Shown: positions 35,103-43,303, counted from the stretch's first letter. The stretch is DNA of 64,000 nucleotides from Chitinophaga chungangae (GCF_017742215.1 NZ_JAGHKP010000001.1:1116001-1180000), one strand, 5' to 3'. Notes: a model not told the origin generated them from the sequence alone. Numbers and translations: made by a program.

Positions 35103-35471
35103 ATGAAGTTGAGATTCCTTTCTCCGGGTAATCATGGCATAGTCGATTACCTTGCTGCCGCAGCACTGATCGTCTCGCCATTTATTTTGCAATTAGGCAG
35201 CAGCAATCCTTCAGCACGGTGGATATCTGTTGTTGCAGGTATTGTTGTCATCATCGTCAGCCTGGCTACAAAGTACCGTTACGGCGCATTTAAAATAATA
35301 CCATTTGGCGGGCATCTTACACTCGATTTACTGGCGGCAACTTCTTTTATGCTGGTGCCGTTCCTTTTTAAACTGGAAGGTTTCGATGCCGCATATTATT
35401 ATATCAATGCGGCCGTAGTATACTTGGTAGTTGCCGTTACCGCAAGTGAAAGCGTGCTTGCTGACAGGTAA
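35103..35471 (+). CDS. Four-helix membrane protein, SPW/DUF-like
   Basis: 122 residues with four hydrophobic helices (about 14-30, 40-58, 70-88, 95-115) and a G-N-H-G-I-V-D-Y-L start, resembling small SPW-repeat-like membrane proteins in Bacteroidota. No catalytic residues are apparent. It is 28 bp after the NTF2-like gene and last in the plus-strand cluster; a long inverted repeat separates it from the convergent regulator gene. Confidence 0.7.
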   Translation: MKLRFLSPGNHGIVDYLAAAALIVSPFILQLGSSNPSARWISVVAGIVVIIVSLATKYRYGAFKIIPFGGHLTLDLLAATSFMLVPFLFKLEGFDAAYYYINAAVVYLVVAVTASESVLADR

Positions 35472-35512
35472 AAAAACGATCTTCAGAAGATGGGCCGGCA
35501 TAAGGATACCCC

Positions 35513-35555
35513 GCCGGTAGTACCCGGGTTATTTTAATGACCGGGTACTACCGGC
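35513..35555. terminator. 15-bp perfect inverted repeat between convergent genes
   Basis: GCCGGTAGTACCCGG (35513-35527) and its exact complement (35541-35555) flank a 13-nt A/T-rich loop. It lies 41 bp after the plus-strand stop and 8 bp beyond the minus-strand regulator stop. No T-run follows on either strand, so it may act as a bidirectional transcript-end hairpin rather than a classical terminator. Confidence 0.65.
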
Positions 35556-35563
35556 CCGTCGGA

Positions 35564-36154
35564 TTAAGTTTCCGCCATTTTGCTCCGTATTCTTGTTAAC
35601 GTCTCTCTCGATACGCCGAGATACGAAGCGATCACATACATTGGAATACGGTCATGCAAATTCGGGAAACTCCGGATAAACTGCCTGTATCTTTCTTCCG
35701 CCTGAAGGCTGAGCATCATGTATATCCTGTCACGGGCCACATTGTAATCATCCTTAATGATCTTATTATTTACTTCGTTAAAACCGGGGATATTTTCCAT
35801 AAGCGTTTTAAAGCTATTCGTTGAAAGCTGTATAACGGTACTATCTTCCAACGCGTCGATAAAGTCATTCGAAGGCGAGCCACCAAGAAGGCTAACCGGG
35901 TCGCTTACCCAATAATTAGCAGGGGAGAGGCCTATGATGTGCTCGCAGCCCTCATCGTCGATCCGGTATGATCTGAGACAACCGCTGCATACAAAAGTGT
36001 GATACCTGCATACGCTCCCCTGGCGAAGCAGATATTGCTTCTTTTTAAGGTGTTTGGGTATGGCCAGCGACTTAATGATTGCAATCTCATCGTCAGAGAA
36101 CAGGCCATACGCTCTAATATAACTTTCAAAGAAATTGAATGTACTCTCAGGCAT
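35564..36154 (-). CDS. Crp/Fnr-family transcriptional regulator
   Basis: 196 residues. The N-terminal cyclic-nucleotide-binding-like beta-roll (about 25-125) carries the Bacteroidota pattern Q-G-S-V-C-R-Y-H-T-F-V-C-S-G-C-L-R-S-Y; the C-terminal HTH (I-A-S-Y-L-G-V-S-R-E-T-L-T-R-I-R) should bind DNA. Four Cys at 49, 56, 59 and 70 are clustered in the sensor, which could allow thiol or metal sensing; C49 and C59 are common in relatives. It is surrounded by three promoters bearing near-identical Crp/Fnr-type boxes and is the only such regulator in the window, so it is the likely activator of trxB-msrA, the 34048 operon and the DUF427-SDR pair. Confidence 0.88.
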   Translation of the reverse strand: MPESTFNFFESYIRAYGLFSDDEIAIIKSLAIPKHLKKKQYLLRQGSVCRYHTFVCSGCLRSYRIDDEGCEHIIGLSPANYWVSDPVSLLGGSPSNDFIDALEDSTVIQLSTNSFKTLMENIPGFNEVNNKIIKDDYNVARDRIYMMLSLQAEERYRQFIRSFPNLHDRIPMYVIASYLGVSRETLTRIRSKMAET

Positions 36155-36376
36155 TAATAGAAACCGCTAATCGCATTAAAAAAACACATGCTTTCGTTGC
36201 ACTTAATTGCAAAAAAGCCGTAACCCGGTTTTTGACCGTTTTTTATCGTCATAAAGCCACAACAGGGCGTTAAAATTAGATTATAGAACAAGCGATGAAA
36301 ATGGACGCAAAGGACAATCTGTTGTAGAAAACACCCAGTTTTTGACGGAATAGGCCGATCTGTTCTTTCCGAGTGT
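36155..36376 (-). other. Upstream region of the Crp/Fnr gene
   Basis: A/T-rich 222 bp before the regulator start. It contains two copies of GTTTTTGAC(C/G)G (about 36223 and 36340). The box at 36377 has no TAnnTT element at the proper distance in this direction, so autoregulation through it is not supported. No other gene seen. Confidence 0.45.
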
Positions 36377-36420
36377 GTGACATTTGTCAATGTATGGCTT
36401 GTTCGAAGTCTATACTTTAG
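36377..36420 (+). promoter_or_regulatory. Crp/Fnr-type box and -7 element of DUF427-SDR
   Basis: GTGACATTTGTCAATG (36377-36392) is centred at 36383.5; TACTTTAG (36413-36420) starts 30 bp after the centre. The box differs from the trxB box at only two central bases over 20 positions. The transcript would start about 85 bp before the DUF427 ATG. Confidence 0.7.
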
Positions 36421-36509
36421 AATCCAATGATGCCGGCTTAAATTTTACCATGCAATTGAAGCGAAAAAAATATTTAGCATAAAAATTTCATTTTTAGAAA
36501 TCAACATCG

Positions 36510-36791
36510 ATGAAAGCAATTTACAATGAACAGGTGATCGCGGAAAGCGATAACACGGTTGTGATCGAAGGCAATCATTATTTTCCGGCAGATTCGGTAA
36601 AAAAAGAATTCCTGACGGCGTCCGGTACGCATACGACCTGTCCCTGGAAAGGCGTCGCATCTTATTACAATGTGACTGTTAACGGAGAAATGGCGGCCGA
36701 TGCGGCATGGTACTATCCAAACCCCAGCCCGTTAGCGGAAGGTATAAAAGGGCGCATTGCATTTTGGAATGGGGTAGCGGTAATTAAGTAG
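36510..36791 (+). CDS. DUF427 domain protein
   Basis: 93 residues, a complete single DUF427 domain: V-V-I-E-G-N-H-Y-F-P-A-D-S-V near the start, then C-P-W-K-G-V-A-S-Y-Y, A-A-W-Y-Y-P-N-P and I-A-F-W-N-G-V-A-V. The family is widespread, small and soluble, with no established reaction. It follows a Crp/Fnr-type box and precedes an SDR-like gene by 51 bp. Confidence 0.92.
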   Translation: MKAIYNEQVIAESDNTVVIEGNHYFPADSVKKEFLTASGTHTTCPWKGVASYYNVTVNGEMAADAAWYYPNPSPLAEGIKGRIAFWNGVAVIK

Positions 36792-36842
36792 CATTATGAT
36801 GTCTGTTATTATACGGCACCGGAATTGATTACTTTATTTTTT

Positions 36843-37709
36843 ATGTCAAAAACAATTTTGATAACAGGCAGTGGTTCGGGTTATGGCAATTTAATTGCCA
36901 AAGCTTTGTCTGAAGAAGGGCATGGAGTGATTGCAGGCATGCAAATCATAGACGAAAAAAGCAGGAAAGCTGCCGATGACCTTTGCTCAATTCCTAACAT
37001 TGAAGTAGTGGCTATAGATCTGGATAACGAAAGATCTATATCAGAAAGCGTAGGGCGGATCATTCATAAATACGGAGCTATCGACATATTGATCAACGAT
37101 GCGGAAGTGGCCAGCTTCGGGTTGCTCGAGGCAACTTCCATCGCTCAAATAAGACAGGTGCTCGACATCGGCTTATTGAGCGTAATACGGATGATACAGG
37201 CTGTATTACCTGATATGCGAAAGAACAAGGCAGGGGTTATTTTAAATATCTGTTGCGGACCGTCTCTTTTTTCGGCGCCATTTCTAATACCTCAAACATT
37301 GGCAAAAATGGGCATCATGGCGTTATCGGAAGGGTTACAAGCCGAACTGAAGCTTGAAGGGATTGATTGCCTTGCTGTTTTAATTGATAATTGTTTATCC
37401 GGATCTATAAATAATAAGCTTTTTGAAGCCGACCTGCCGGAAATTGCCGGGGCTTATAAGATTGAATCCCGGCAAGTCATCCGGAAGGTAGAACGATCGA
37501 TCCGGGAACCAGAACTGGCACTGGAAAAACGACAGGATGTTGCCAAAGATATCGTTGACCTGTTGAATATGAAAAGCGGGTTGAGACCAAAACAGTTGAT
37601 TGTCGACAAAAAAAACGAGCGTACCATCCGGGAGCTGTTCGTCAGAAAGATCGAGTTAAAAAATAAATGGGCGGAACGAGCCGGCATAAAGCTATCGGCA
37701 ACAACCTGA
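36843..37709 (+). CDS. Degenerate short-chain dehydrogenase/reductase (SDR)
   Basis: 288 residues from ATG 36843; a TTG at 36825 is upstream in frame, but ATG gives the canonical SDR start M-S-K-T-I-L-I-T-G. The cofactor loop T-G-S-G-S-G-Y-G is present, so a dinucleotide may bind. The usual N-N-A-G is N-D-A-E and the catalytic Y-x-x-x-K is replaced by Q-T-L-A-K, so the catalytic Tyr is missing. This suggests a non-enzymatic or altered role. Second gene of the DUF427 pair. Codon choice is more A/T-rich than in the PUL genes. Confidence 0.82.
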   Translation: MSKTILITGSGSGYGNLIAKALSEEGHGVIAGMQIIDEKSRKAADDLCSIPNIEVVAIDLDNERSISESVGRIIHKYGAIDILINDAEVASFGLLEATSIAQIRQVLDIGLLSVIRMIQAVLPDMRKNKAGVILNICCGPSLFSAPFLIPQTLAKMGIMALSEGLQAELKLEGIDCLAVLIDNCLSGSINNKLFEADLPEIAGAYKIESRQVIRKVERSIREPELALEKRQDVAKDIVDLLNMKSGLRPKQLIVDKKNERTIRELFVRKIELKNKWAERAGIKLSATT

Positions 37710-37949
37710 AGTTGCGGTTATGCCACAATGTGGTAAAAATGTTACCCCATAGTGCCAAAGTTTGTGATCCGATCCGAAATATCCGCCGTCATAAAGTCAC
37801 TTCACTCAAAAGTCACCTGATAATATACACAACAAAGCATACAGGATTTCAGCACAGAAAGCAAAAGTTGTAGTTCTCCCGATTTGACGCCGGCATACCT
37901 GCGGGTAGGAGGGGTGGCTTTGGCCAGGAAATTTTTATTCCGTAAAAAG

Positions 37950-37981
37950 TTTGCAGGTTTAAAATTTAAATTTTACATTTG
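37950..37981 (+). promoter_or_regulatory. Consensus Bacteroidota promoter
   Basis: TTTG (37950-37953), 20 bp, then TACATTTG (37974-37981): both elements match consensus exactly. The next plus-strand gene is the sulfatase 0.56 kb downstream. Confidence 0.7.
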
Positions 37982-38013
37982 TTATGTACTACATAAGTAC
38001 TAGTATACATAAC
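37982..38013. repeat. Operator-like palindrome at the predicted transcription start
   Basis: TTATGTA-C-TACATAA (37982-37996) is a perfect 7-1-7 palindrome directly after the -7 element. A third TACATAA half-site with the same orientation follows at 38006-38012, 16 bp from the second. Such a position fits a repressor site. Confidence 0.65.
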
Positions 38014-38267
38014 ATGATACAGTTGGTCCCGGCGTTAGCCGGCAGATTGCCTGTATGGAAGGTTTACAACCAATATCATTATTGCTGCCGTCCCTATCGA
38101 CAAGGTTTTTGAACCGGGCAGCCAAATTTAGAATTCCACTGGTTAAGAAAATTACGCTTCATTCTTATTTAGAAGATCACGCAAGCCGATTGTAGCGGAT
38201 ACTTTTTAAGAGACCATCCCATATTGTTATTCCGGTACGATCTGATTTTGTTTGCAACGTTGTTTTT

Positions 38268-38345
38268 GCAATCGATGGAAATGGGCAGTGTGCAAGTGCA
38301 AAAGCCTATCATCTAAATTGTAATATTTCTGCAATCGATGGAAAT
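38268..38345 (+). repeat. 16-bp direct repeat upstream of the sulfatase
   Basis: TGCAATCGATGGAAAT occurs at 38268-38283 and 38330-38345, exact copies 62 bp apart and about 200 bp before the sulfatase start. Confidence 0.8.
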
Positions 38346-38545
38346 AGTTGGGGCCGGGAAACCGGGCACCGGCACGGTCGCGTTTTTGATAACCGGAAAT
38401 GCAGGAAAATGATGCGGAAAGGTACGCTGACAGTTTTATATCCCGATAACCGGTAATCCTGGACAGGAAATGAGTTGCCACGTTATTTCGCACAGTTATG
38501 ATCTGATTCCCGTTGATTTTACAACAGATACAAAAATATAGGCTC

Positions 38546-40015
38546 ATGATCCCTAGAAATTATTTTAACACGATTTCCAAAAGGATTTTTTTGGTTGCTG
38601 CGTGCATTTTGTATGCGTTTACCGTCTTTTCCAACGATGATAAAGGGAAAGACAAAAAATATAATGTGCTTTTTATCATGGTCGACGATCTGAGACCAAA
38701 CCTGGCCTGTTATGGCGATAAAAAAGCCATTACGCCCAATATCGACAAACTTGCGCGCCGCGGTACGATGTTTAAAAACGCGTATTGCCAGCAGGCGGTT
38801 TGTAATCCCTCCCGCGCTTCCATTTTAACCGGGCTCCGCCCGAATCAGAATGGCGTTACCGATCTGATCACGCATTTCAGGGATAAGGTCCCGGGCGTTG
38901 CCACCCTGCCGCAGGCGTTTAAAAATAACGGGTACACCGCCGTGGGCGTAGGCAAGATCTTCCACGACACAAAAAGCACGGTGGATACCATCAGCTGGTC
39001 GCCCGTGCAATCGGAGATCGACGAAAAAAAAGGCAAAGAATATTTTCTCGAAAGGAATAAAAAGGGCGGCAAAGCCGATGCCTATGAGTTTACCGATCGC
39101 GACGACGCCAGTTATCCCGACGGAAAGGTTGCGGACCAGGCTGTTGAACTGTTAAGGCGGTTCAAAAATTCCGGCGAAAGTTTTTTCCTGGCAGCCGGCT
39201 TCAGAAAACCGCATCTTCCATTTTGCGCTCCCCAAAAGTACTGGGATATGTACGCGCACACTGCTTTCCCCGGTGTGGAAAACAGGAACAGGCCCATTGG
39301 CGCACCGGAAATCGCGTTTCACCAGGGTCAGGAATTGAGAGGTTATACCGATATACCCGATGAAGGGCCGCTCGCCGCCGGGAAAGAAAAAGACCTGATC
39401 CGCGCTTATTACGCATGTATCAGTTTTGCGGACGCACAGGTGGGCAAAGTACTGGACGAGCTGAACAGGCTCGGGCTGAGCGATAACACGATCGTTGTGC
39501 TGGTAGGCGATCACGGGTATCATTTGGGCGAGCAGGACCTGTGGTGCAAATCCACCAATTTCGAGCTGGACGCAAGAGTGCCTTTGATAATTTCCGTACC
39601 AAAAGCCAGTCAGAAAAACGGCGGCACCGATGCGATCGTTGAAGCCGTTGATATTTATCCTACGCTTACAGCCCTCTGCAAGATCGACCCGGCCCCGAAG
39701 CTCAGCGGCACCAGTCTTGTTCCCCTCCTGCAGAACCCCGCTATCCGGTGGGACAGGGTAGCCTACAGCCAGTTCGCCCGGCCCTATAAAGCATTGTTCT
39801 CAAAAACCGCCACGCATATGGGATACTCCGTCAGGGACCGGGAATGGCGATATACCGTTTGGTACAATTTGTCCGGCAACGCCATCGAAAACAAAGAGCT
39901 GTATTACCTGGGCAATGGCGGGATCGAAAAAGAAAACCTCTCCGGAACGGCAAAATATCAGCCGGTTGAAAAAAAACTGGGCGAATTATTGGAAACATAC
40001 AGGAACATACAATAG
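38546..40015 (+). CDS. Sulfatase, type I (S1 family, iduronate-2-sulfatase-like)
   Basis: 489 residues from ATG 38546 (TTG 38513 in frame upstream is less likely). A signal peptide (about 1-30, ending F-S-N-D) exports it. N-terminal metal site V-D-D-L-R-P; maturation motif C-N-P-S-R, whose Cys becomes formylglycine; K-P-H-L-P-F and D-H-G-Y-H-L-G-E provide further active-site residues. The V-D-D-L-R-P start and the K-P-H and H-L-G-E patterns recall iduronate-2-sulfatases. It opens the second PUL, so a sulfated glycan is the likely target. A maturase (anSME) is not in the window. Confidence 0.94.
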   Translation: MIPRNYFNTISKRIFLVAACILYAFTVFSNDDKGKDKKYNVLFIMVDDLRPNLACYGDKKAITPNIDKLARRGTMFKNAYCQQAVCNPSRASILTGLRPNQNGVTDLITHFRDKVPGVATLPQAFKNNGYTAVGVGKIFHDTKSTVDTISWSPVQSEIDEKKGKEYFLERNKKGGKADAYEFTDRDDASYPDGKVADQAVELLRRFKNSGESFFLAAGFRKPHLPFCAPQKYWDMYAHTAFPGVENRNRPIGAPEIAFHQGQELRGYTDIPDEGPLAAGKEKDLIRAYYACISFADAQVGKVLDELNRLGLSDNTIVVLVGDHGYHLGEQDLWCKSTNFELDARVPLIISVPKASQKNGGTDAIVEAVDIYPTLTALCKIDPAPKLSGTSLVPLLQNPAIRWDRVAYSQFARPYKALFSKTATHMGYSVRDREWRYTVWYNLSGNAIENKELYYLGNGGIEKENLSGTAKYQPVEKKLGELLETYRNIQ

Positions 40016-40087
40016 GATTCAACCAAGCCAGGATCTTACATACAGGGCATAACCATTTTACAGTATAACCACTCAACTAATTCACGT

Positions 40088-43000
40088 ATGTGTCAAGGGA
40101 CAACTATTTTTAATTTTCCGGGTTGCGCGCGCATCAAAACGGTCATGCGGCACGGTGTACAATGCGCCATGCTGATGATTGCGCTGGTTGTTTTGTCGTG
40201 CCCCGCATCGGCGCAACAGGTTTCGCCCTCCGTTACAGGAAAGGTGACCGACGACCAGGGCGTTGGCCTGCCCGGCGTAAGCGTACGGCTGAAGAACGGA
40301 ACGGCCGGCGCCAGCACGGATAAAAACGGCGCTTTTACGGTAAAAGTGCCCAATCTCCAGGGAACGCTCGTTTTTAACCATATCGGTTTTAAAAAACATG
40401 AAGAACCTTTGCGGGGACGAACTTCCATTACGATAACCCTGCTGGAAGACGCTTCGAAGCTGAATGAAGTGGTAGTGATCGGCTACGGCAGCACTTCCAA
40501 AAAAGACCTCACGGGATCGGTATCGCAGGTGCAGGTGGAAGACCTTCAAAAAGCGCCGGTTTTATCATTCGACCAGGCCCTTGCGGGAAGGGTGGCCGGC
40601 GTGCAGGTATCTTCCAACGACGGGCAGCCCGGCGCGGAAGGGATCAATATCGTGATCCGCGGCGCCAACTCGCTTTCCCAAAGCAATTCGCCGCTTTTTG
40701 TCGTAGACGGGTTCCCGATGGAAGACCCGGAAAATATGTCGCTGAACCCGGAAGACATCAAAACCATCAATATCCTGAAAGACGCTTCGGCTACCGCCAT
40801 CTACGGCGCAAGAGGCGCAAACGGGGTAGTGGTGATCGAAACCAAACGCGGGCAGATCGGCGCGCCGGTTATCACCGCCACCGCATCGCTGGGTTTCCAG
40901 GAAGTATCGAAACGAATGGACGTAATGAGCCCCTACGAGTTCGTCAGCTACCAGCTTGAACGGGATTCGACGAATGCAAAGACCAGCTATCTTTCAAACG
41001 CTACGTTAGACGACTATAAAAATGTAAAGGGCGTAGACTGGCAGGATGAACTGTTCCGCAACGCGCCGATGCAGGTATACAACCTGGCGATGCGCGGCGG
41101 GAACCAGGGCACGAAATACTCCGTTTCAGGCTCCGTGGCCGATCAGCAGGGCGTGTTGGTCAATTCCGGGTTAAGCCGCTACCAGGGCCGTTTTGTGATC
41201 GATCAGAACATCGGTAAAAAAGTAACGGCGGGGCTGAATGTGAACTACAGCAAAGTGAGCAATTTCGGCCAGATCGCATCCAGCATCAATGCCGGTAACG
41301 GCGCCAGCGCCTACCTGTTATATTCCGTGTGGGGTTACAGGCCGGTTTCCGGCAAAAGCCTCGACGACGCCACCGACCTGAGCGAAGAGCTGATGGACGA
41401 TGAGATAGACGAGACGATGGATTACCGCATCAACCCCATCATCAATGCAAAAAATGAAGTACGGCGGTCCGCGACGAAAAACCTCCTGGCGAACGCCTAC
41501 ATCGCTTATGAAATTATTCCCGGCCTCAAGCTGCGGATAAGCGGCGGCGTGGAAAACCTCAGCCGGCAAAATACCAGCTTTTATAACTCGCTTACTTCCA
41601 GGGGAACGCCTTTATTCCCTAACAATACGAAAGGCCAGTACGGCAGCGTAAACTTTGTGGAAAGAAGCAGCTGGCTGAACGAAAATACCCTTACCTGGAC
41701 AAAAAGATTCAACCGGAAACACCGGCTGGAAGTGCTGGGCGGTTTCACCATGCAGGGGAACAAAGCAAGCGGCTACGGTTTTATGTCGCAAAACGTTCCG
41801 AACGAATCGCTGGGCGTTGCCGGGCTTGAACAGGGCATTCCCGGCTCCACGTCTTCCTCCGCCACTGAAAGTAAGCTGGGCTCGTTCCTGGCGCGCGTGA
41901 ATTACAATTTCCTTTCGAGATATTTGCTGACAGTGAGTTTCCGGGCGGATGGATCTTCCAAGTTCGCTCCCGAGAACCGCTGGGCGTATTTTCCTTCGGC
42001 GGCTTTTGCCTGGCAGATCAAAGAGGAGAAGTTCATGCAATCGCTTCCGTTCATTTCCGACGCCAAACTCCGCACCAGCTACGGCGTTACGGGCAACAAC
42101 CGCGTAAACGATTTCGCTACGCTTCCGGCGCTTACCAGCCCGATCGGCGCGTCTTATTCCTTCAACAACAGCATGCCGCAAACAGGGGTGATACAAACTT
42201 CCCTGGGTAATACGAAACTGAAATGGGAAACCACCGCGCAGGCCGATCTCGGTCTCGACCTCGGTTTCCTGAAAAACAGGATCCAGTTCACGGTAGACCT
42301 CTACCGGAAAACCACTTCCGATCTGCTGCTCAATGCAGACCTTCCCGCTACCACGGCTTTTGCAAGAGTATACAAAAACATCGGCAAAGTAAGGAACGAA
42401 GGGCTTGAGCTGACGCTGACCACCACCAACATAAAATCCGGCAGCTTCAGCTGGAGCACCGACGTTAACGTCAGCTTCAACCGCAATAAGGTATTGGGCC
42501 TGTCTGAAAACCAGGATAATCTTCTCAGCACCGTGGGCTGGGAGAACAGCTTCAGCACGGTGCCGCTGTACGTTGCCGCCCTCAACCAGCCCGCCGCCAT
42601 GTTCTTCGGTTACCTGACGGACGGTTTGTACCAGGTAGACGATTTTGACGTGTCTGCCAGCGGCGCATATACCCTGAAGCTCAGCGAACCTACCAACGGC
42701 ATGGCGAATTATCGTATTCAGCCGGGCGATATCAGGTATAAAGATGTAAACCTCGACGGCGTGGTGGACGAAAAAGACAGGGTGGTTATCGGGCGCGTGC
42801 TGCCGAAACATGTGGGTGGCCTGAACAATAACTTCAGGTATAAAGGTTTTGATCTTGGGATCTTTTTCCAATGGTCTTACGGCAACAAGATCTACAACGC
42901 CAACAGAACGATGTTCGAAGGGAATATGAGCAACCGCACCGGCCTGAACCAGTTCGCTTCCTACACCGACCGCTGGTCGATCGATAACCAGGACAGCAAA

Positions 43001-43303
43001 AGGTTCCGCGCCGGGGGATACGGCCCTGCCGGTTATTATTCCGATTATTTCCTGGAAGACGGCTCGTACCTGCGCCTGAAAACCGTGTCGCTGAGCTATG
43101 CGATCCCTTCAAAGATCCTGCGGTCTTCTTTCGTGAAAAATATCTCGGCTTCCGTTGCCGCGCAGAACCTCTATACCTGGACGAAATATTCCGGCATGGA
43201 CCCGGAGGTTTCCGTACGTAATTCCGCGCTGACGCCCGGTTTCGACTACTCGGCTTATCCAAGGGCCCGCACGCTTACTTTCAGCATCCGGGCAGGCTTT
43301 TAA
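40088..43303 (+). CDS. SusC/RagA TonB-linked outer membrane transporter
   Basis: 1071 residues: signal peptide within the first ~43 (possible start also at Met20), carboxypeptidase-like Ig domain (about 48-130), TonB plug (about 140-255, from V-V-I-G-Y-G to R-G-A-N-G-V), then the barrel ending S-I-R-A-G-F. Unlike the SusC at 3358 it has no STN domain, so it is not expected to signal through FecR; regulation must come from elsewhere. It pairs with the SusD 19 bp downstream. Confidence 0.95.
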   Translation: MCQGTTIFNFPGCARIKTVMRHGVQCAMLMIALVVLSCPASAQQVSPSVTGKVTDDQGVGLPGVSVRLKNGTAGASTDKNGAFTVKVPNLQGTLVFNHIGFKKHEEPLRGRTSITITLLEDASKLNEVVVIGYGSTSKKDLTGSVSQVQVEDLQKAPVLSFDQALAGRVAGVQVSSNDGQPGAEGINIVIRGANSLSQSNSPLFVVDGFPMEDPENMSLNPEDIKTINILKDASATAIYGARGANGVVVIETKRGQIGAPVITATASLGFQEVSKRMDVMSPYEFVSYQLERDSTNAKTSYLSNATLDDYKNVKGVDWQDELFRNAPMQVYNLAMRGGNQGTKYSVSGSVADQQGVLVNSGLSRYQGRFVIDQNIGKKVTAGLNVNYSKVSNFGQIASSINAGNGASAYLLYSVWGYRPVSGKSLDDATDLSEELMDDEIDETMDYRINPIINAKNEVRRSATKNLLANAYIAYEIIPGLKLRISGGVENLSRQNTSFYNSLTSRGTPLFPNNTKGQYGSVNFVERSSWLNENTLTWTKRFNRKHRLEVLGGFTMQGNKASGYGFMSQNVPNESLGVAGLEQGIPGSTSSSATESKLGSFLARVNYNFLSRYLLTVSFRADGSSKFAPENRWAYFPSAAFAWQIKEEKFMQSLPFISDAKLRTSYGVTGNNRVNDFATLPALTSPIGASYSFNNSMPQTGVIQTSLGNTKLKWETTAQADLGLDLGFLKNRIQFTVDLYRKTTSDLLLNADLPATTAFARVYKNIGKVRNEGLELTLTTTNIKSGSFSWSTDVNVSFNRNKVLGLSENQDNLLSTVGWENSFSTVPLYVAALNQPAAMFFGYLTDGLYQVDDFDVSASGAYTLKLSEPTNGMANYRIQPGDIRYKDVNLDGVVDEKDRVVIGRVLPKHVGGLNNNFRYKGFDLGIFFQWSYGNKIYNANRTMFEGNMSNRTGLNQFASYTDRWSIDNQDSKRFRAGGYGPAGYYSDYFLEDGSYLRLKTVSLSYAIPSKILRSSFVKNISASVAAQNLYTWTKYSGMDPEVSVRNSALTPGFDYSAYPRARTLTFSIRAGF

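Larger units (their letters stand above)
37710..38545. other. 836-bp intergenic region between the SDR-like gene and the second PUL
   Basis: It holds a near-perfect promoter (37950-37981), a palindrome at its predicted start point, a 16-bp direct repeat (38268/38330) and a short stretch (about 38037-38121) whose frame resembles the N-terminus of an SRPBCC protein before a stop. The first ~240 bp contain CCACAATGTGG and other short dyads but no gene. It may be a long 5' leader of the sulfatase operon plus decayed sequence. Confidence 0.5.

Noticed and set aside
36155..36376. Autoregulation of the Crp/Fnr gene through the 36377 box
   Set aside because: In the minus-strand direction no TAnnTT element lies about 30 bp from the box centre, and the box is 220 bp from the start codon.
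31873..38545. Integrative element inserted at tRNA-Ser
   Set aside because: The A/T-rich segment starts after the tRNA, but I found no integrase and no second copy of the tRNA 3' end that could be an attachment site.
38227..38547. 106-codon minus-strand frame with two F-H-R-L-Q-K copies
   Set aside because: The repeated peptide only reflects the 16-bp DNA direct repeat; no other protein-like feature.
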